Below, one piece after another: positions 10,157 to 21,940 of a DNA stretch of 64,000 nucleotides. The stretch spans positions 124,001 to 188,000 of the forward strand of contig JNEN01001165.1 in the NCBI GenBank assembly GCA_000697355.1. The letters are read 5' to 3'. Position 1 is the stretch's first letter; each line of letters begins with the position of its first letter. A program made the position numbers and the translations under genes. The DNA is from Syncephalastrum monosporum B8922. Lineage: Eukaryota > Mucoromycota > Mucoromycetes > Mucorales > Syncephalastraceae. Below the pieces are notes generated by a model, which was given only the letters and a program-made list of their open reading frames with translations, searched no databases and had not been told where the DNA came from.

Positions 10157-12739
10157 TTACAAACTCATATAATTATCTTGAGGAGAGGAAGTACAAGCCA
10201 TGAGCAGACTGGCGTGGTCGAGCAAGAACATCTCGAGGTCCTGCCACCCACCGCCAACGCGCACGAGCACCTTGTTGCGCTTCTCGCCCGCTTTGCGGGT
10301 CCCGCGCTCGCCCGCATACGTCATGAGCCGGCACGTGTAGAGCTTCTTGCCACTGCCGGCGGAAGGGTGGAGCTCGTTGCCAAAGTAGTAGCGGCCCGTG
10401 CTGTTATTGGCGCTGCCGTTGCCGGCCGGCCCGCGCTGGCACTTGATGGCGATCGGGCTGTCGTTGATCACCTTGGCGACCTGGACGTCGAGCGGGTCGC
10501 GCGGGTCGGGCAGGTACACTTGCTGGCCGTCGAAGGCAATGATCGACGACCGGTTCTGCGGGACGAGGGTCCTTCGCTGTTGGTTGGGGGCGGGCGTCAT
10601 GCAGCGCCGGCGGGCTTCGAGTTGCTGCTGCATGGACTGGTGCTGCTGCTGCTGGTGTTGTGGGTGAAGGGACGGCATTGATTTTTTCTTGCGCAGCGTC
10701 GAGACGCTGGTCTGCCGGAGCGAGGGCACGGGCGGCACGGGCGGGACGTCGATGCCAAATGTGTTGGGCGTGCGTGAGAGGGCCATGGAGGAACCGGGGC
10801 GACGTGGAATGAAACTCTGCGAGCCGTGCGACGTGGGTGTCTTGGGCCGAGGAATCAGGGACGGGGTCATGGTACGCTTGGGCTCGTAGTGGTGCATGCT
10901 GCTCTTGGGCCGCGGTGGGGGAAGGGTGGCCGCGACAGGTGTCAGGGATTTCTTGCGGTGCGGCGTCGTGGGTGTCTTGGACCGTGCATTTTCCTTGGCC
11001 TGGCCGGCATCGACACTTTGCGCGCGGCGCGTGCGCAGGAGCGTACTCTTGGTGGGCTGCATCCAGGACGCGAGATCGTCGTTGCGGTCGGCACGTGGAG
11101 TTTTCGTCCGCCTCGGCGGCCGAGTCATGGTGGTGCTGCTGTTGTTGTTGTTGCCGTGAAAGGATGACGAGTCGGATGTACTGGGTCGTAACGGCTCATA
11201 GCTGCGTGCATAGGCCAACGAGCTGCCCGCGCGCTTTTGGGCCTGGGGCGTCGTGCAGCGGCTTCCTGCGAGCAAGAGTCGCGACGCCTCGGGAAAGTCG
11301 CGCGTGTGGAGGTCGTCCATCAAGGCCTTGAGCTCTGTCCAGCGCTGGACCATCGCGTCGTGTCGCCGTGTAACCGCCTTGTCCCGGGCACCCCGTGTGA
11401 CCATCCGCTTGCCGAGCATCGTGAGCATATTGTCCACCGAAGGTGTGTATAGCTTGTAGTGCGTCTCAAAGGTCTTTTCGATCGAGCGGAACTTATCGCG
11501 GTCCACGCCTGTGGGGGAGGCCTGGCGATGCGGCTGGGTCGGCGAGGGCCGTCGCAGGATGGATTTCACGGCAGGCTGGCCGTTGGTGTCCACGACCTGC
11601 TGGATGATGGCGTAGCATTGTGTGACAGTCTTGTCGAGCCCGTCAATCATCACGTCCACTTGATCGGCCACCTGGCGGAACACGGTCAGCCAGCGGTCCT
11701 CGCGCAGCTCTTCCTTGAGCTCGTCGATCTCGACGCGCAACAGATCCCATCGGTCCTGCACCATCTGATGCTTGCGGGCCAACGTGCCGGTCGGGTCAGC
11801 TGGCTTGGCGCTGCCCATCATGGTGTTGTAGATGCGCTGCACCTCGTTGAACAGGGGCTCGACCTTGCTATCGATTTCCGCCAGGATCTGGTCGTCCTTG
11901 GCGGCGGGGGCGGGTTCGGTCATGCTCAGCGCCGTGGCGGAGGTGGCCGTCGTGGTCGTGGTCGAGGGCGAAAAGAGACAGCTGCTGCTGGTCGTCGAGC
12001 TCACGGGCGATCCGGCCTCGTCAACTGCAGCCATGGTTGCGGCGCTCGATGGCGGTGGTGGCTGGGGTTGCTGTTGCTGCAGGACGGCCTGATAGCGCTT
12101 CTCCTGGAACTGGAACATGAGGGTGGAGAGGTCATCGATCTGCTGGAGCACGCAATCCATCAGGGCGACCAATTCTCTCTGCTGGCGTATCTTGGCGAGC
12201 TGCTGCTTGACGGAGGACAAGAAATGCTGCAGGCCGGACCATTCCGACTGGATTTTGGTGATGGCCATCTGCGTCATGCGCTTCTTTTGTTGGACCGCAC
12301 TCGAGTCGTCATACAGGAACTTGTCCTCCATGATATCCTCAATCTCGCCTAGGATGGTCATGAGCGGCTCCATGCGGCCCACCGCGAGTTCGAGAAGATG
12401 CAGGGTTTCCTGGGTATTCTGGCCGTCTTCCTTGATCTGCACCTCGAGGGTATACACCGCCACCTGCGCAGACTCCATCCAGTGGTTCATCTTGAGCATG
12501 ACCTGCCGGAACCCGTCGTCGACTTCGGCCGAGGTCATGGCGTCGTGGAGGTTGAGGATGTCGTTGATCTCCTTGTCGGGCAACGTCGCCGCGTTGAGGC
12601 GGTCCAGGACCGAGTCCTCGGCGGGCAGCGACGACGTGGGCTGCTGGATCGACATGGGCGGCAGCGGGCGGCTCATGGGACTGGGGCTGGGGCTCTCGCT
12701 CGCCTGGTATCGGTGGTGTTGAAGCGTAAGGGCTGTCAT
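10157..12739 (-). CDS. GAS2/GAR-domain protein with KAR9-like N-terminus and SxIP motifs
   Basis: One uninterrupted 860-aa frame. The N-terminal half (about 40-480) is a helical, spectrin-like region with many heptad-type segments, resembling the KAR9 family. The middle (about 480-720) is Ser/Thr/Pro- and Arg/Lys-rich. It contains two SxIP-type sequences, SLIP (about residue 626, near 10850-10862) and SFIPRR (about 642, near 10800-10815), which in other proteins bind the EB1/Bim1 homology domain at microtubule plus ends. The C-terminus (about 733-845) matches the Gas2-related (GAR) microtubule-binding domain, with VAKVINDSP and VLVRVGGGWQDLEMFLLDH. A role linking microtubule ends to actin, spindle or cortex is inferred. 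The gene is intronless while most neighbours are split. The ATG at 12739 is first in frame. Confidence 0.85.
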   Translation of the reverse strand: MTALTLQHHRYQASESPSPSPMSRPLPPMSIQQPTSSLPAEDSVLDRLNAATLPDKEINDILNLHDAMTSAEVDDGFRQVMLKMNHWMESAQVAVYTLEVQIKEDGQNTQETLHLLELAVGRMEPLMTILGEIEDIMEDKFLYDDSSAVQQKKRMTQMAITKIQSEWSGLQHFLSSVKQQLAKIRQQRELVALMDCVLQQIDDLSTLMFQFQEKRYQAVLQQQQPQPPPPSSAATMAAVDEAGSPVSSTTSSSCLFSPSTTTTTATSATALSMTEPAPAAKDDQILAEIDSKVEPLFNEVQRIYNTMMGSAKPADPTGTLARKHQMVQDRWDLLRVEIDELKEELREDRWLTVFRQVADQVDVMIDGLDKTVTQCYAIIQQVVDTNGQPAVKSILRRPSPTQPHRQASPTGVDRDKFRSIEKTFETHYKLYTPSVDNMLTMLGKRMVTRGARDKAVTRRHDAMVQRWTELKALMDDLHTRDFPEASRLLLAGSRCTTPQAQKRAGSSLAYARSYEPLRPSTSDSSSFHGNNNNSSTTMTRPPRRTKTPRADRNDDLASWMQPTKSTLLRTRRAQSVDAGQAKENARSKTPTTPHRKKSLTPVAATLPPPRPKSSMHHYEPKRTMTPSLIPRPKTPTSHGSQSFIPRRPGSSMALSRTPNTFGIDVPPVPPVPSLRQTSVSTLRKKKSMPSLHPQHQQQQHQSMQQQLEARRRCMTPAPNQQRRTLVPQNRSSIIAFDGQQVYLPDPRDPLDVQVAKVINDSPIAIKCQRGPAGNGSANNSTGRYYFGNELHPSAGSGKKLYTCRLMTYAGERGTRKAGEKRNKVLVRVGGGWQDLEMFLLDHASLLMACTSSPQDNYMSL

Positions 12740-13712
12740 GGTATATGTGTGTATCTTTTGACATATAGATCATATATTTTCATGCATCAGGGGCGGAACT
12801 GTTCCTTTCAATTTCTGAAGGTCGCGTATTTGTATGTCTTCTTTATACCTTCTTGTTGCTGTCGACGATGCGGGGAATGCGAAATGGTTATATGAACAAG
12901 GCGGAAGGGGGGAATGAGAGAAAAGGGGTTGGGTATAATGACAGTATGCGAATGCAAGGAAAAGAGAAGAAGCTCAAGGTGACATGAAGAAGAGAAAAGA
13001 AGAGAGAGCGAGTGAGCGAGAGAGAAAGGAAGAAAAAAAAAAGGCAAATTGTTGTTCTCAAAGAAAGGAGACAAAGAGAAGGGGAGAGCCTCTGATTGGG
13101 ATTGGCTCATGCATTTGCCCCTTCTGTATTTTTTTTTTCTTTTCTCTTTTTTTTCACCCCTTTCTCGCCCACGCTTAGCGACCCCCGTTAGTCCACATGG
13201 CTGGCATTGTGCTATTCTGTACTCTGCTGTATTCTTGATGTGTAGTTTGTTGATGTCGCACACACACACACACACACACACATCATTAAACGCCAATGTC
13301 CTGAACTTTGTTATAGTGTCAGCTTCGCATCTATATTCCCTTGACATGCACTACGGACAGCTAGATATGTACGGTCCTAGCATAGCCCATTGTTTTTCTA
13401 TTTTCTTTTCGCCATCCCTTCTGTCGGATTCCGACATACACACATACAGTAGATATTCAAGTCATACAAACACAACCTGCATGCACCCTCTCTTGGAGTT
13501 TCATGTTGCTTGTCATGTCAAAAGGAAAAAGTAAGTACAAGAACTGAAAAGGGCTGTGTTGTGGCGCCGGTGTATACAGACATACAGACGCTCGATATAC
13601 ACTATGCTTTAGTTTTCTTCTTTTTTACACAAGGGTTGTCAAGCGGCGTTAGGGGTTGCTATACATTTTTATATATATTTATATGCGCGTGCGTACTATA
13701 CTATAGAGTAAC
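12740..13712. other. Promoter region of GAS2 gene and 3' flank of pyruvate carboxylase
   Basis: No gene was recognised. On the plus strand 12900-13080 is strongly purine-rich, so the sense strand of the minus gene to the left has a long CT-rich leader. A (CA)12 microsatellite lies at 13259-13282. The part near 13650-13712 is AT-rich 3' flank of pyruvate carboxylase. Confidence 0.6.
13259..13282. repeat. (CA)12 microsatellite
   Basis: A perfect dinucleotide run in the intergenic region between the GAS2-domain gene and pyruvate carboxylase. Confidence 0.95.
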
Positions 13713-16700
13713 CTATGCGTCCTTGACAAGACGGACGACCAAGTCGCCGGACGAGAGCGAGTCACCTTCCTGGATGGGCACGAGCTCGACCCGCCCAGCA
13801 ACTGGGGCAGTCACGACCGTCTCCATCTTCATGGCCGAAAGGACACAGACAGGGTCCCCTGCCTTGATATGCGCGCCTTCCTTAGCCCTGACTTCAATCA
13901 CGACGCCCGACATGGGTGCAGGGACATCGCCCGGGTTCGATAGGTTGGCCTTTTCGCGCGTCACCTGCTCAACCGCCGCGTTCTTGTCCATGACGCCGAC
14001 TGCACGTGCCTCGCCGTTCAGCTCAAAGTAGACGTCGCGCTTGCCCGAGCCGTCCATGGGACCGACCGCGAGCAGCTTGATGATCAGCGTCTTGCCCTCC
14101 TCGATTTCGACGTGGAACTCCTCACCAATCTCGGGCTTGGCCAAGAAATAGCGGGTGGGGATCACCGAGAGGTCGCCGTACTGAGCGACCACGTCGCGAT
14201 ACTCGGCAAAGACCTTGGGGTACAGCGCGGCCGACAGGACGTCATAGTCACGGATGGTGGAGCCGTACTTTTCGACCAGCTCGGCCTTGAGCTGGGCAAG
14301 GTCGAGTGGCGGCATGGACGCGCCGGGTCGGCCATCGATGCGCGGCCGGTCGCGGATGATGTGCGAGCGCAGCGGCTCGGGGAAGCCGCCCACGGGCTGG
14401 CCGAGGTAGCCTTGGAAGAACTCCACGACCGAGGTTGGGAAGGACAGGCTGGCGGCGCGGTCGATGACATCTTGCGCGGTCAGGTTGTTGGACACCATGA
14501 ACTGAGCAAAGTCGCCGACGACCTTGGACGACGGCGTGACTTTGACGACGTCGCCGCAGAGCTGGTTGGCCTCGATGTAGGCCTGCTTGATCTGCTTCCA
14601 CTGGGTGCCGAGGCCGAGCTGCTGTGCCTGGAACATGAGGTTCGTGTATTGGCCACCAGGCATCTCGTGGTCGTAGACACCCGAATCGGCGGATTTGACG
14701 TTGGCCTCGAAGCACGAGTACAGGAGTCGGCATTGCTCCCAGTACGAGTTGAGCGCCTGCACATCTTCCATGCGAATGCCCGTGCCGAGATGGGTCTGCT
14801 CCAGGCCCGCAACGAGGGCGCCCATCGCCGGCTGCGACGTCATGCCTGACATGCTGTCGATTGCGACGTCGACGACGTCCGCGCCCGCAGCAGCTGCCGC
14901 CATCATCGAGGCCACACCTGTGCCCGCCGTGTCGTGGGTGTGGACGTGGATAACGAGGTCAGGGAATTTCTCGCGGATCGCACCCACGAGCGACTTGGCC
15001 GCCTCGGGTTTGAGCAGGCCGGCCATATCCTTGATGCCCAAGATGTGAATGCCCTCGTCGACGAGTTCCTGGGTCAGCTTGAGGTAGTAGTCGAGCGTGT
15101 ACTTGGTTTTCTTTGGGTTTGACACGTCGCCCGAGTAGCAGATCGCGGCCTCGACGACACCGCCCGCCTTTTTCACGGCGTCGATGCCGAGCTTCATGTT
15201 CTCGACATAATTCAGCGAGTCAAAGATGCGGAAGATATCCATGCCAGCCTGGACGGCCTTGGCGCAAAAGTCGTAGACGACATTGTCCGGGTAAGACGTG
15301 TAGCCGACCGCGTTGGCTCCGCGGAGGAGCATCTGGAACGGAATGTTTGGCACGGCCTTGCGGAGCGCAATGAGACGGTCCCAGGGATCTTCGTAGAGGA
15401 AGCGCATCGCCACGTCAAAGGTCGCGCCACCCCAGCACTCGAGTGAGAAGGCGTTCCCGAGGGCATGCGAGGTCGCGGCCGCAATGCGCAGTAGATCTAT
15501 TGCACAATGCGTGGTGTTTGATCCGTGAGAAAATAATGCCTCCTGTAACAACAGCAATCCTCCACCATGTATGACTTACCGATGGTACGCACGCGTGTGG
15601 CCAACAAGCTCTGATGCGCATCACGCCAGGTCGTATCCATGATAAGCACGCCGGGGTAGGCGCGCACGGCCTTGGCGAATCCTTCGGGCCCTTGTTCGAG
15701 AAGGATCTTGCGCCAGCCCTCTTCGACAGGCGCAGCGACGTCGGCGGTCGAATGCTCGCTGTTGTTGCGCACGACGGGCACCTCAATCTCGTGGCGGTAG
15801 GCAGGGTCGCCCACTTGGCCCTTGATCTGCGAGCCGTTGACGACTACGTCGCCGAGGTAGCCGAGCATGCGCTGCGCGCGGTTCTGGTAGCGCACAAGGC
15901 GGAAGAGATCGGGCGTGTCGTCGATAAACGTTGTCCAGCAATTACCATTGATGAATGTATCATGCGTGAGCAGGCGCTGCAAGAAGGGAATATTAGTCTT
16001 GACGCCGCGAATGCGGAACTCGACGAGGGCGCGCACGACCTTGCGGCGTGCGACTTCGTACGTCGACCCAGAGCAGGTACACTTGACAAGGAGTGAGTCG
16101 TAGTGGGGCGTGATGACTGCGCCGGCATATCCGGCTCCACCGTCGAGACGGACGCCGTTACCACCCGAGGAGCGGTAGACCTCGATCTTGCCTGTGTCGG
16201 GCTGGAAACCCTTCTCTGGATCCTCGGTCGTGATGCGGCACTGGATGGCGTAGCCGCGCTGCCGAATGCGCTGCTGGGTCAGGCCCAGCTGCGGGAGGAG
16301 GGCGCCAGCCGCGATCTGGATCTGAGCTGCGACGATATCGATGCCAGTGATCTCCTCCGTGATGGTGTGCTCGACTTGGATGCGCGGGTTGATCTCGATG
16401 AAATAGTGGCGGTTTTGCTCATCGACCAGGAACTCTGCCGTGCCTGCGTTGCGATACCCGACCGACTTGGCGAGCTTGATGGCGTCATTGAGGATTGCCT
16501 CGCGCACCGCGTTGTCGAGGTTCTTCGCAGGCGCAATCTCGACGACTTTCTGGTGGCGGCGCTGCACGGAGCAGTCGCGCTCAAAGAGATGCACGACATT
16601 ACCGGCCCGGTCGGCAAGGAGCTGCACCTCAATGTGGCGCGGCTTGTCAAGGAAGCGCTCGATGAAGACGGTACCGTCGCCAAAGGCGGAGAGGGCTTCA

Positions 16701-17559
16701 GACTTGGCGCGCGAAAAGGCGTCCTCGAGTGAGGCCTCGTCCCGTACGACACGCATACCACGGCCGCCGCCACCCATCGCGGCCTTGATGATGATGGGAA
16801 AGCCATGCTCCTGGATAAAGGCCTTCGCCTCGCTAAACTCGCTCACGGGGCCTGGCGTGCCTGGGACAACAGGCACGTTGGACTGGATCGCTGTATGTAC
16901 AAACACATGATTCAGTTATGGTTTGCTATTGCTGAAACATTCGCGGATCGGCTCATATTGTTTCAACACACACGTACCGATTTGTCTAGCCTTGGTCTTG
17001 TCTCCCAGGCTGGCAATGACGTCGGGCGAGGGTCCGATGAACGTGATGCCTGCCGCCTCGACCTTGCGTGCGAATTCGGCATTTTCGGATAAGAAGCCGT
17101 AGCCGGGGTGAATCATGGCCACCCCGCGCTCCTTGGCAATCCGAACAATCTCGTCGTGTGCGAGATACGCGCCCACGGGTGTGAATTGACCGACTTGTCC
17201 GATGCAGTACGCTTCGTCAGCCTACATAACAATGTGCATATATATATATGCGTGTGTGTGTCACGCTTAGATAGAGTTGCATTGACGAGAGGCCTCATGT
17301 CATTCATACCTTATACCGGTGCATGGAAAGACGGTCTTCATAAGAAAAGATGGCGACAGTGCGCATGGATAACTCGTGCGCGGTACGGAACACGCGAATG
17401 GCAATTTCCTGTCCGAGTCATGTATAAGTAAAATACCCATCCACAAGAAAAAAAATAAGGCTGACTTACACCTCGATTGACAACCATAAGCTTGCGCAGG
17501 CTGCCCATGACCTCGCTGTTACGACGGATGGTTTCAACAGAGTGTTCGCGTTGGGGCAT
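13713..17559 (-). CDS. PYC1: Pyruvate carboxylase
   Basis: Five exons on the minus strand (17559-17470, 17408-17310, 17221-16978, 16890-15580, 15496-13713) give 1175 aa, the normal fungal length. The biotin enzyme makes oxaloacetate from pyruvate, bicarbonate and ATP, feeding the TCA cycle and gluconeogenesis. Domains: biotin carboxylase (about 25-480; GYGFLSENAEFA, ATP-grasp loop MGGGGRGMR, EINPRIQVEHTITEEITG); carboxyltransferase (about 550-850; TWRDAHQSLLATR, ECWGGATFD, HTHDTAGTG); the conserved PYC domain; and the biotinyl domain with AMKM, the biotin lysine near residue 1138. The TRVRTIDLLRIA junction appears only after splicing the last intron. No clear mitochondrial presequence is visible, so a cytosolic location as in most fungi is likely but unproved. 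Confidence 0.97.
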
Positions 17560-19285
17560 GATGGAAAGAAGATAACAAAGGGTATCGCGTCAAGGGAAAG
17601 TAGGAAGAAAAAAGAAGAGGGAAAAAAAGAGAGGAAGACGAGGAAAAGAGAAACAACAAAACGAGATTGAGACACAAGATGTGATCACTTTTTAAAAGAG
17701 GAAAGTGAAAAAAAAAAGAAACGCGTGGTAAATGTTGTTGAGCGCTGCCTGTCTCTACGTGTGTGGGCGGGAAGAATCCATTATTCGGCGGGATTCAATC
17801 GACATTCTAAGCTTCATGCCGAAACACAAACAATAGTGATAAGCATAGCAAGATCTTGTGATTGGCAACAAATGCAGATCTGGAAACATGCCCATACATA
17901 TGTCCATCTCGATCCTCTTCTCTCTTTAGAAAATGTATCTATCTATCTAGAAAGACGAGGCCTTTTTTTTTTAATATAGTTTATTCTTTAGCATGATCAG
18001 CATGTGCTATGTATGTGATGCGCCTCATCACCATGATGCTGAAGAACGCGCGAAAAACTGGTATGTCCTTTATTCTAAATTTCTTTCATGGATGGGGACC
18101 TTTTTTGAAGAAGAAAAAATAGGTCATCTTCTCTTATTTTCTTTTTACTGTGAATGGTATGGCAGCCGAGAGCATTCCGCGGCTAAACAATGGACGAAGG
18201 AAAGACACCCACGGGTCACGTGCCCGAAAGGTGGAGTTGGCAACTTTGTCATGCCGCAAACTTTAAACAAAAAGGCGTTTTCACTCTCTCACTCTCTCAA
18301 TTCTTTTGTTTGCGGCTTGGCCACCTTACCTTGGATAGAACCATCATTCGAGCTGATAACAATTATGTTTGAGGTAGCACCGGAAGGAAGGCCGATCGAT
18401 ATGAAGTAAGTCAGGGAAAAGAAAACGCCATTTATATGTATAGGATGTATGTATGTATCCCTTTTTTTCTCTTTTTTTGCATTACAGTCCGACCCAGCAG
18501 AGTGGAGTTGTTTGTCTCTGCATTACCTTGGACTTGGTTTGACACGAATGAAAAGCAAGTAAAAAGCAACATGGAGTGCCTCGTTGGGTGACACAAGTGT
18601 TACACGCGAGGGTGGAGTAATAATGTAGAAAGGACAAAAGGGAATAAAAATGTAGTTCGTTATATGTATGTAATTGTGCTTGACTGCCTGCCGTGGGCAA
18701 ACACAGACTGGACGCGAACATGCACACAGAGCGAGAGAGAGCAAGAAACACGAAGCGGAGGGCTGCAGGTGCCCTTGTTCTTTTGCAGGCCAGACTTGCA
18801 ATGTGAAGGGCGTGAGTATTATTATATTTATGTGTCAGAGTTCAGTATCTGGTGAGGGTGATGTGGTGCTGCAAACAGTGCGGCTGAAAAGTCGAAAGGG
18901 TGCTGCTCTGTGTATACATGACTTGCAACGTCTGCTTTTCTGCTTCCCTTCCTTCCTTCTCACTTTCTCTTCTTTCTCTTTCACTCTGTTGTGTGTGTTT
19001 TGTCCCCCTTTCCCTTTTCTCCCCTTTCTCCCTTAAATCTTTTTTTTTTCTTCTTCCTGCCTACAACACATATACACTTTTCTTGTTCTCTCTCTTTCTC
19101 TCTTTTCTCTTTCTCTTTCTGTCCCTAATACTCCTTCTTGCACCCTTCAGCGAAAGAGAGAAACTCGACAGAGAGCCAGCGTCTCTTTTCTTATTGTTGT
19201 CCATCGCTTCCCTCGCTCATTCCTCTCTCTCTCTCTCTGAATCACCTCCCTGAATCCCACCTTCTATTCCAATACAGCTCAAGAG
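17560..19285. other. 1.7-kb divergent promoter region (pyruvate carboxylase / kinase)
   Basis: No gene was supported here. Next to pyruvate carboxylase (17575-17720) the plus strand is purine-rich, that is CT-rich on the sense strand of that gene. In front of the kinase (about 18935-19255) there is a long pyrimidine tract made of TTTCTC and CTCTCT blocks. A palindromic CACGTG (E-box) lies at 18217-18222 and could bind a bHLH factor; this is only a motif match. A 138-codon open frame near 18000-18400 has no recognisable features. Confidence 0.55.
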
Positions 19286-21514
19286 ATGCAGCACGTCAAC
19301 GGGGTACCCGTGTTTACAGACGATCCCACCCAGCATTACGACGGACTGGACGTGGAGCCGACGTGGTTCTCAGCCCAGGGCGGCGTGTACAAGTGTCGCG
19401 AACGCAGCACACACAAGGAGGTCGCGATAAAAAAGTACCTCGTTGAAGAGACCGATCAATACCCGGATTTGTTCGTCATGCCGAAAGAACTCGTGGAAAA
19501 TGAGATCTACACAATGACGAAATGCGTTCATCCCAACATTCTGAAGCTCTTGGGCGTCTATCTCCACCAGGAGTTTGTTTATCTCATCATGCCCTATTGC
19601 AGCGGCGGCTCGCTGCAACAATATGTATTTGATCACCTGCTGAATATCGGTCAACTCGTGCATATCATCAAGTCCGTAAGTAATCACCGAATCATTGTGT
19701 GTAAATATACATATTTATATATAAACATGTGGGTAGATTGCCTCGGGTCTCGCTGAAGTTCACCGCCATGGCTACATCCATCGTGATATCAAGTGCGATA
19801 ACATCTTTCTCGACGAAGCATCCAACTCCATTGTGATCGGTAATGATAATGACAATACCTTTTTTTTCGCTTTTTTTTTTTTTTTTTTTTTTTTTTTTGG
19901 TTGTATTAAAATTAAAAAAAATTGTGCGGTTACACTTTTTAGGTGATTTCGGCGTTGTCTCCATTACGCCCGCCGCCGACTCGAACGTCGAAGAGGCCGG
20001 TGTCGTTCTCTTTTGGTCACCTGAACTCGTGAATCGCAAAATTGTGCATAGTAAAGTCGACATCTGGGCCCTTGGTATTGTTATTCTTGAGATGCTGAAT
20101 GGCGGCAAGGCTCCTTACGAGGACGAGCAGCTCGAAGAAGATGAGGTAAGCATGATAATGAAATCCTAGACAACATGACACGCTAATGATTTTCAAATTG
20201 AATAGATCAAGGCGCGCATTCTTGAGCAGGGCAAGCCAGAATACCCAGAAGGTTTGCCATCCCGACTGGTTGATTTGCTTGACATGTGCCTGGCCCTCGA
20301 TCCTCGTGCACGCGCCTCGGCGAATGACATTCTCAAGGTAATATCCATAGAGTATGTACCTTAATTAAGATTCAAGCTGACACGATGACACTATGACACC
20401 ATGACAGCACCCCTTCTTGTGTCACTATGAACCCGAGCCCTTATTCCCTATCCAAGACACAACGACCGCCTCCGTATCCGAACCCTCGGAACATCTGTCC
20501 GTCGACGAGGACGTCGATCTCCCGCGCCATCACGAGGGTGGCGAGGACACTGACATGGTCAACGCGCTCAATAAGCTGCGTGCGCTCGAGACTCTGCACG
20601 ACTTTGACATTGGTTTACAAAACGAACAAGCACAAGTACATCAAGGAGATGTTGAAGACGAAGAAGCAGAACCAGAGCCGCCCATGACCCAGTCACCCGC
20701 GGCCTCCTCGCCCTCGCCCACGCCTTCGGCTGAGAACGAGCCCACGACACCGCCGCTCGAGGCGACCCCGATCAAGAAGAAGCAGCCGGACATCCGGCGC
20801 TGCCGCCTGCCACAGCCTTCGTTCATTGTCAAGGAGCAAGAAGCGCTGTCGCTGACGGCACAAGAAAAGGTCATGAGCGTGCTGCGCAAGCGCCAAACCA
20901 TCACGGACGAGCACCGCAGCCAGGGCTCGCGTCTGCCCATGCTCAAGGCCATGACCCTGCCGTCCATGAAATCAAGGAAGCCTGTGTCGGCGCCTCCCTC
21001 CACGGCGAACAAAAAGGTCGTGCGCCGCGCCAAGTCGGTGCGTCTGCCCAAGGAAACCGAAGAGAAACCATCCAAGCCGGTGCGCAGTCATTCCATGTAC
21101 AAAAAGTCGCTCAACGCCACGACGCCGCCGCCGCAGCCTCCTGTGAAGCGCCCCGAGAGCAGTCGAGAGAAGCGCGAGTCGTCGCTACGCAGTCCCAAGC
21201 CGCGCGTGCTCTTTGCCGCCGGCGTCGAGGAGCCGAAGAAGCGGCCGTCGGCATACCGCAAGAAGCGACTTCCGCCGGGCGAGTCACGTACTGCGCGCCT
21301 CATGATGGGGATCAGCACAACCGGTCGCGATACCAGCAAGCAGCGGCGGCCGCTGTCGCTTGTTCCTGAGACGACGCGGACGACGCCCTTGCCGCGCGCC
21401 GAAAAGAGCTCACGGCGGCAGTCGACGCCCAATACCACCACCAAGAAATCCAACGACGTCGTGCCCACCAAAAGTGCGGCCCTGAAAAGCGCCAAGGTCG
21501 TCCGTGTGCATTAA
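19286..21514 (+). CDS. Divergent STE20/PAK-like protein kinase with long basic tail
   Basis: Five exons (19286-19675, 19737-19839, 19943-20145, 20206-20337, 20408-21514) give 644 aa. The kinase domain fills about residues 20-285. The ATP-anchoring lysine is in EVAIKKY, the catalytic loop is HRDIKCDN, the metal motif is GDFG, and subdomain IX reads DIWALGIVILEM, all as in active Ser/Thr kinases. Deviations: the glycine loop is degenerate (SAQGGVYK), the activation segment reads GVVLFWSPE instead of the STE20-type GTPYWMAPE, and it lacks the usual threonine. The remaining 360 residues are low-complexity, Pro/Ser-rich and then strongly basic with many R-R/K-S sites. There is no CRIB or PH domain, so it is not a classical PAK. 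Intron 2 contains a T28 run. Substrate and pathway are unknown. Confidence 0.8.
19871..19898. repeat. T28 homopolymer in a kinase intron
   Basis: A run of 28 T inside intron 2 of the STE20-like kinase, part of its extended polypyrimidine region. Confidence 0.9.
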
Positions 21515-21940
21515 CTTCTTTTTTTTCTTTTATTTGCCTGAATTTCTTTCCTCTTTATATCTGGAAGACACTTGCTGTCCGTATGCTATTACCCCCTTCC
21601 CCCCACGCCCCGTCCCTTTTTTTTTATATTCAATTCTATTATTTATACCTTCTTCTCGATGCTCTCGATACACACACGTACACCCACGCACTCTTCCTCT
21701 TTTTTATTGTTCGCAACTTACATGTTTTCAATCACACACACACACAAAACTCTCACTCACTAATTTTATATCAATATATATATCTGTGCATTTGCTTACC
21801 ACTATCAGGTAAAAAAAAAAGGCGAAATGAACACGCAGTCGTATCGTATACACACACAAAAAGAGGTTCTTGGATTCTTTTTTTTTCTGAGGGGTTTATA
21901 TATAAACGATGGGATGACATGTATAGGTGGGTGTATTGAT
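21515..21940. other. Convergent 3' flanks, T-rich
   Basis: These 426 bp separate the kinase stop from the ESSS-subunit stop on the opposite strand. The sequence is T-rich with CA microsatellite pieces (about 21669-21690 and 21735-21747). No gene is seen; both 3' UTRs must lie here. Confidence 0.6.

Noticed and set aside
10148..12895. Long plus-strand frames over 10148-12895
   Set aside because: They lie antisense to the 860-aa GAS2-domain gene and are high-GC shadow frames without motifs.
18217..18222. CACGTG as a proven bHLH site
   Set aside because: A single 6-bp motif is expected by chance in this length; kept only as a note in the promoter entry.
17993..18409. 138-codon frame upstream of the kinase
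   Set aside because: Low-quality composition without domains; sits in a divergent promoter region.
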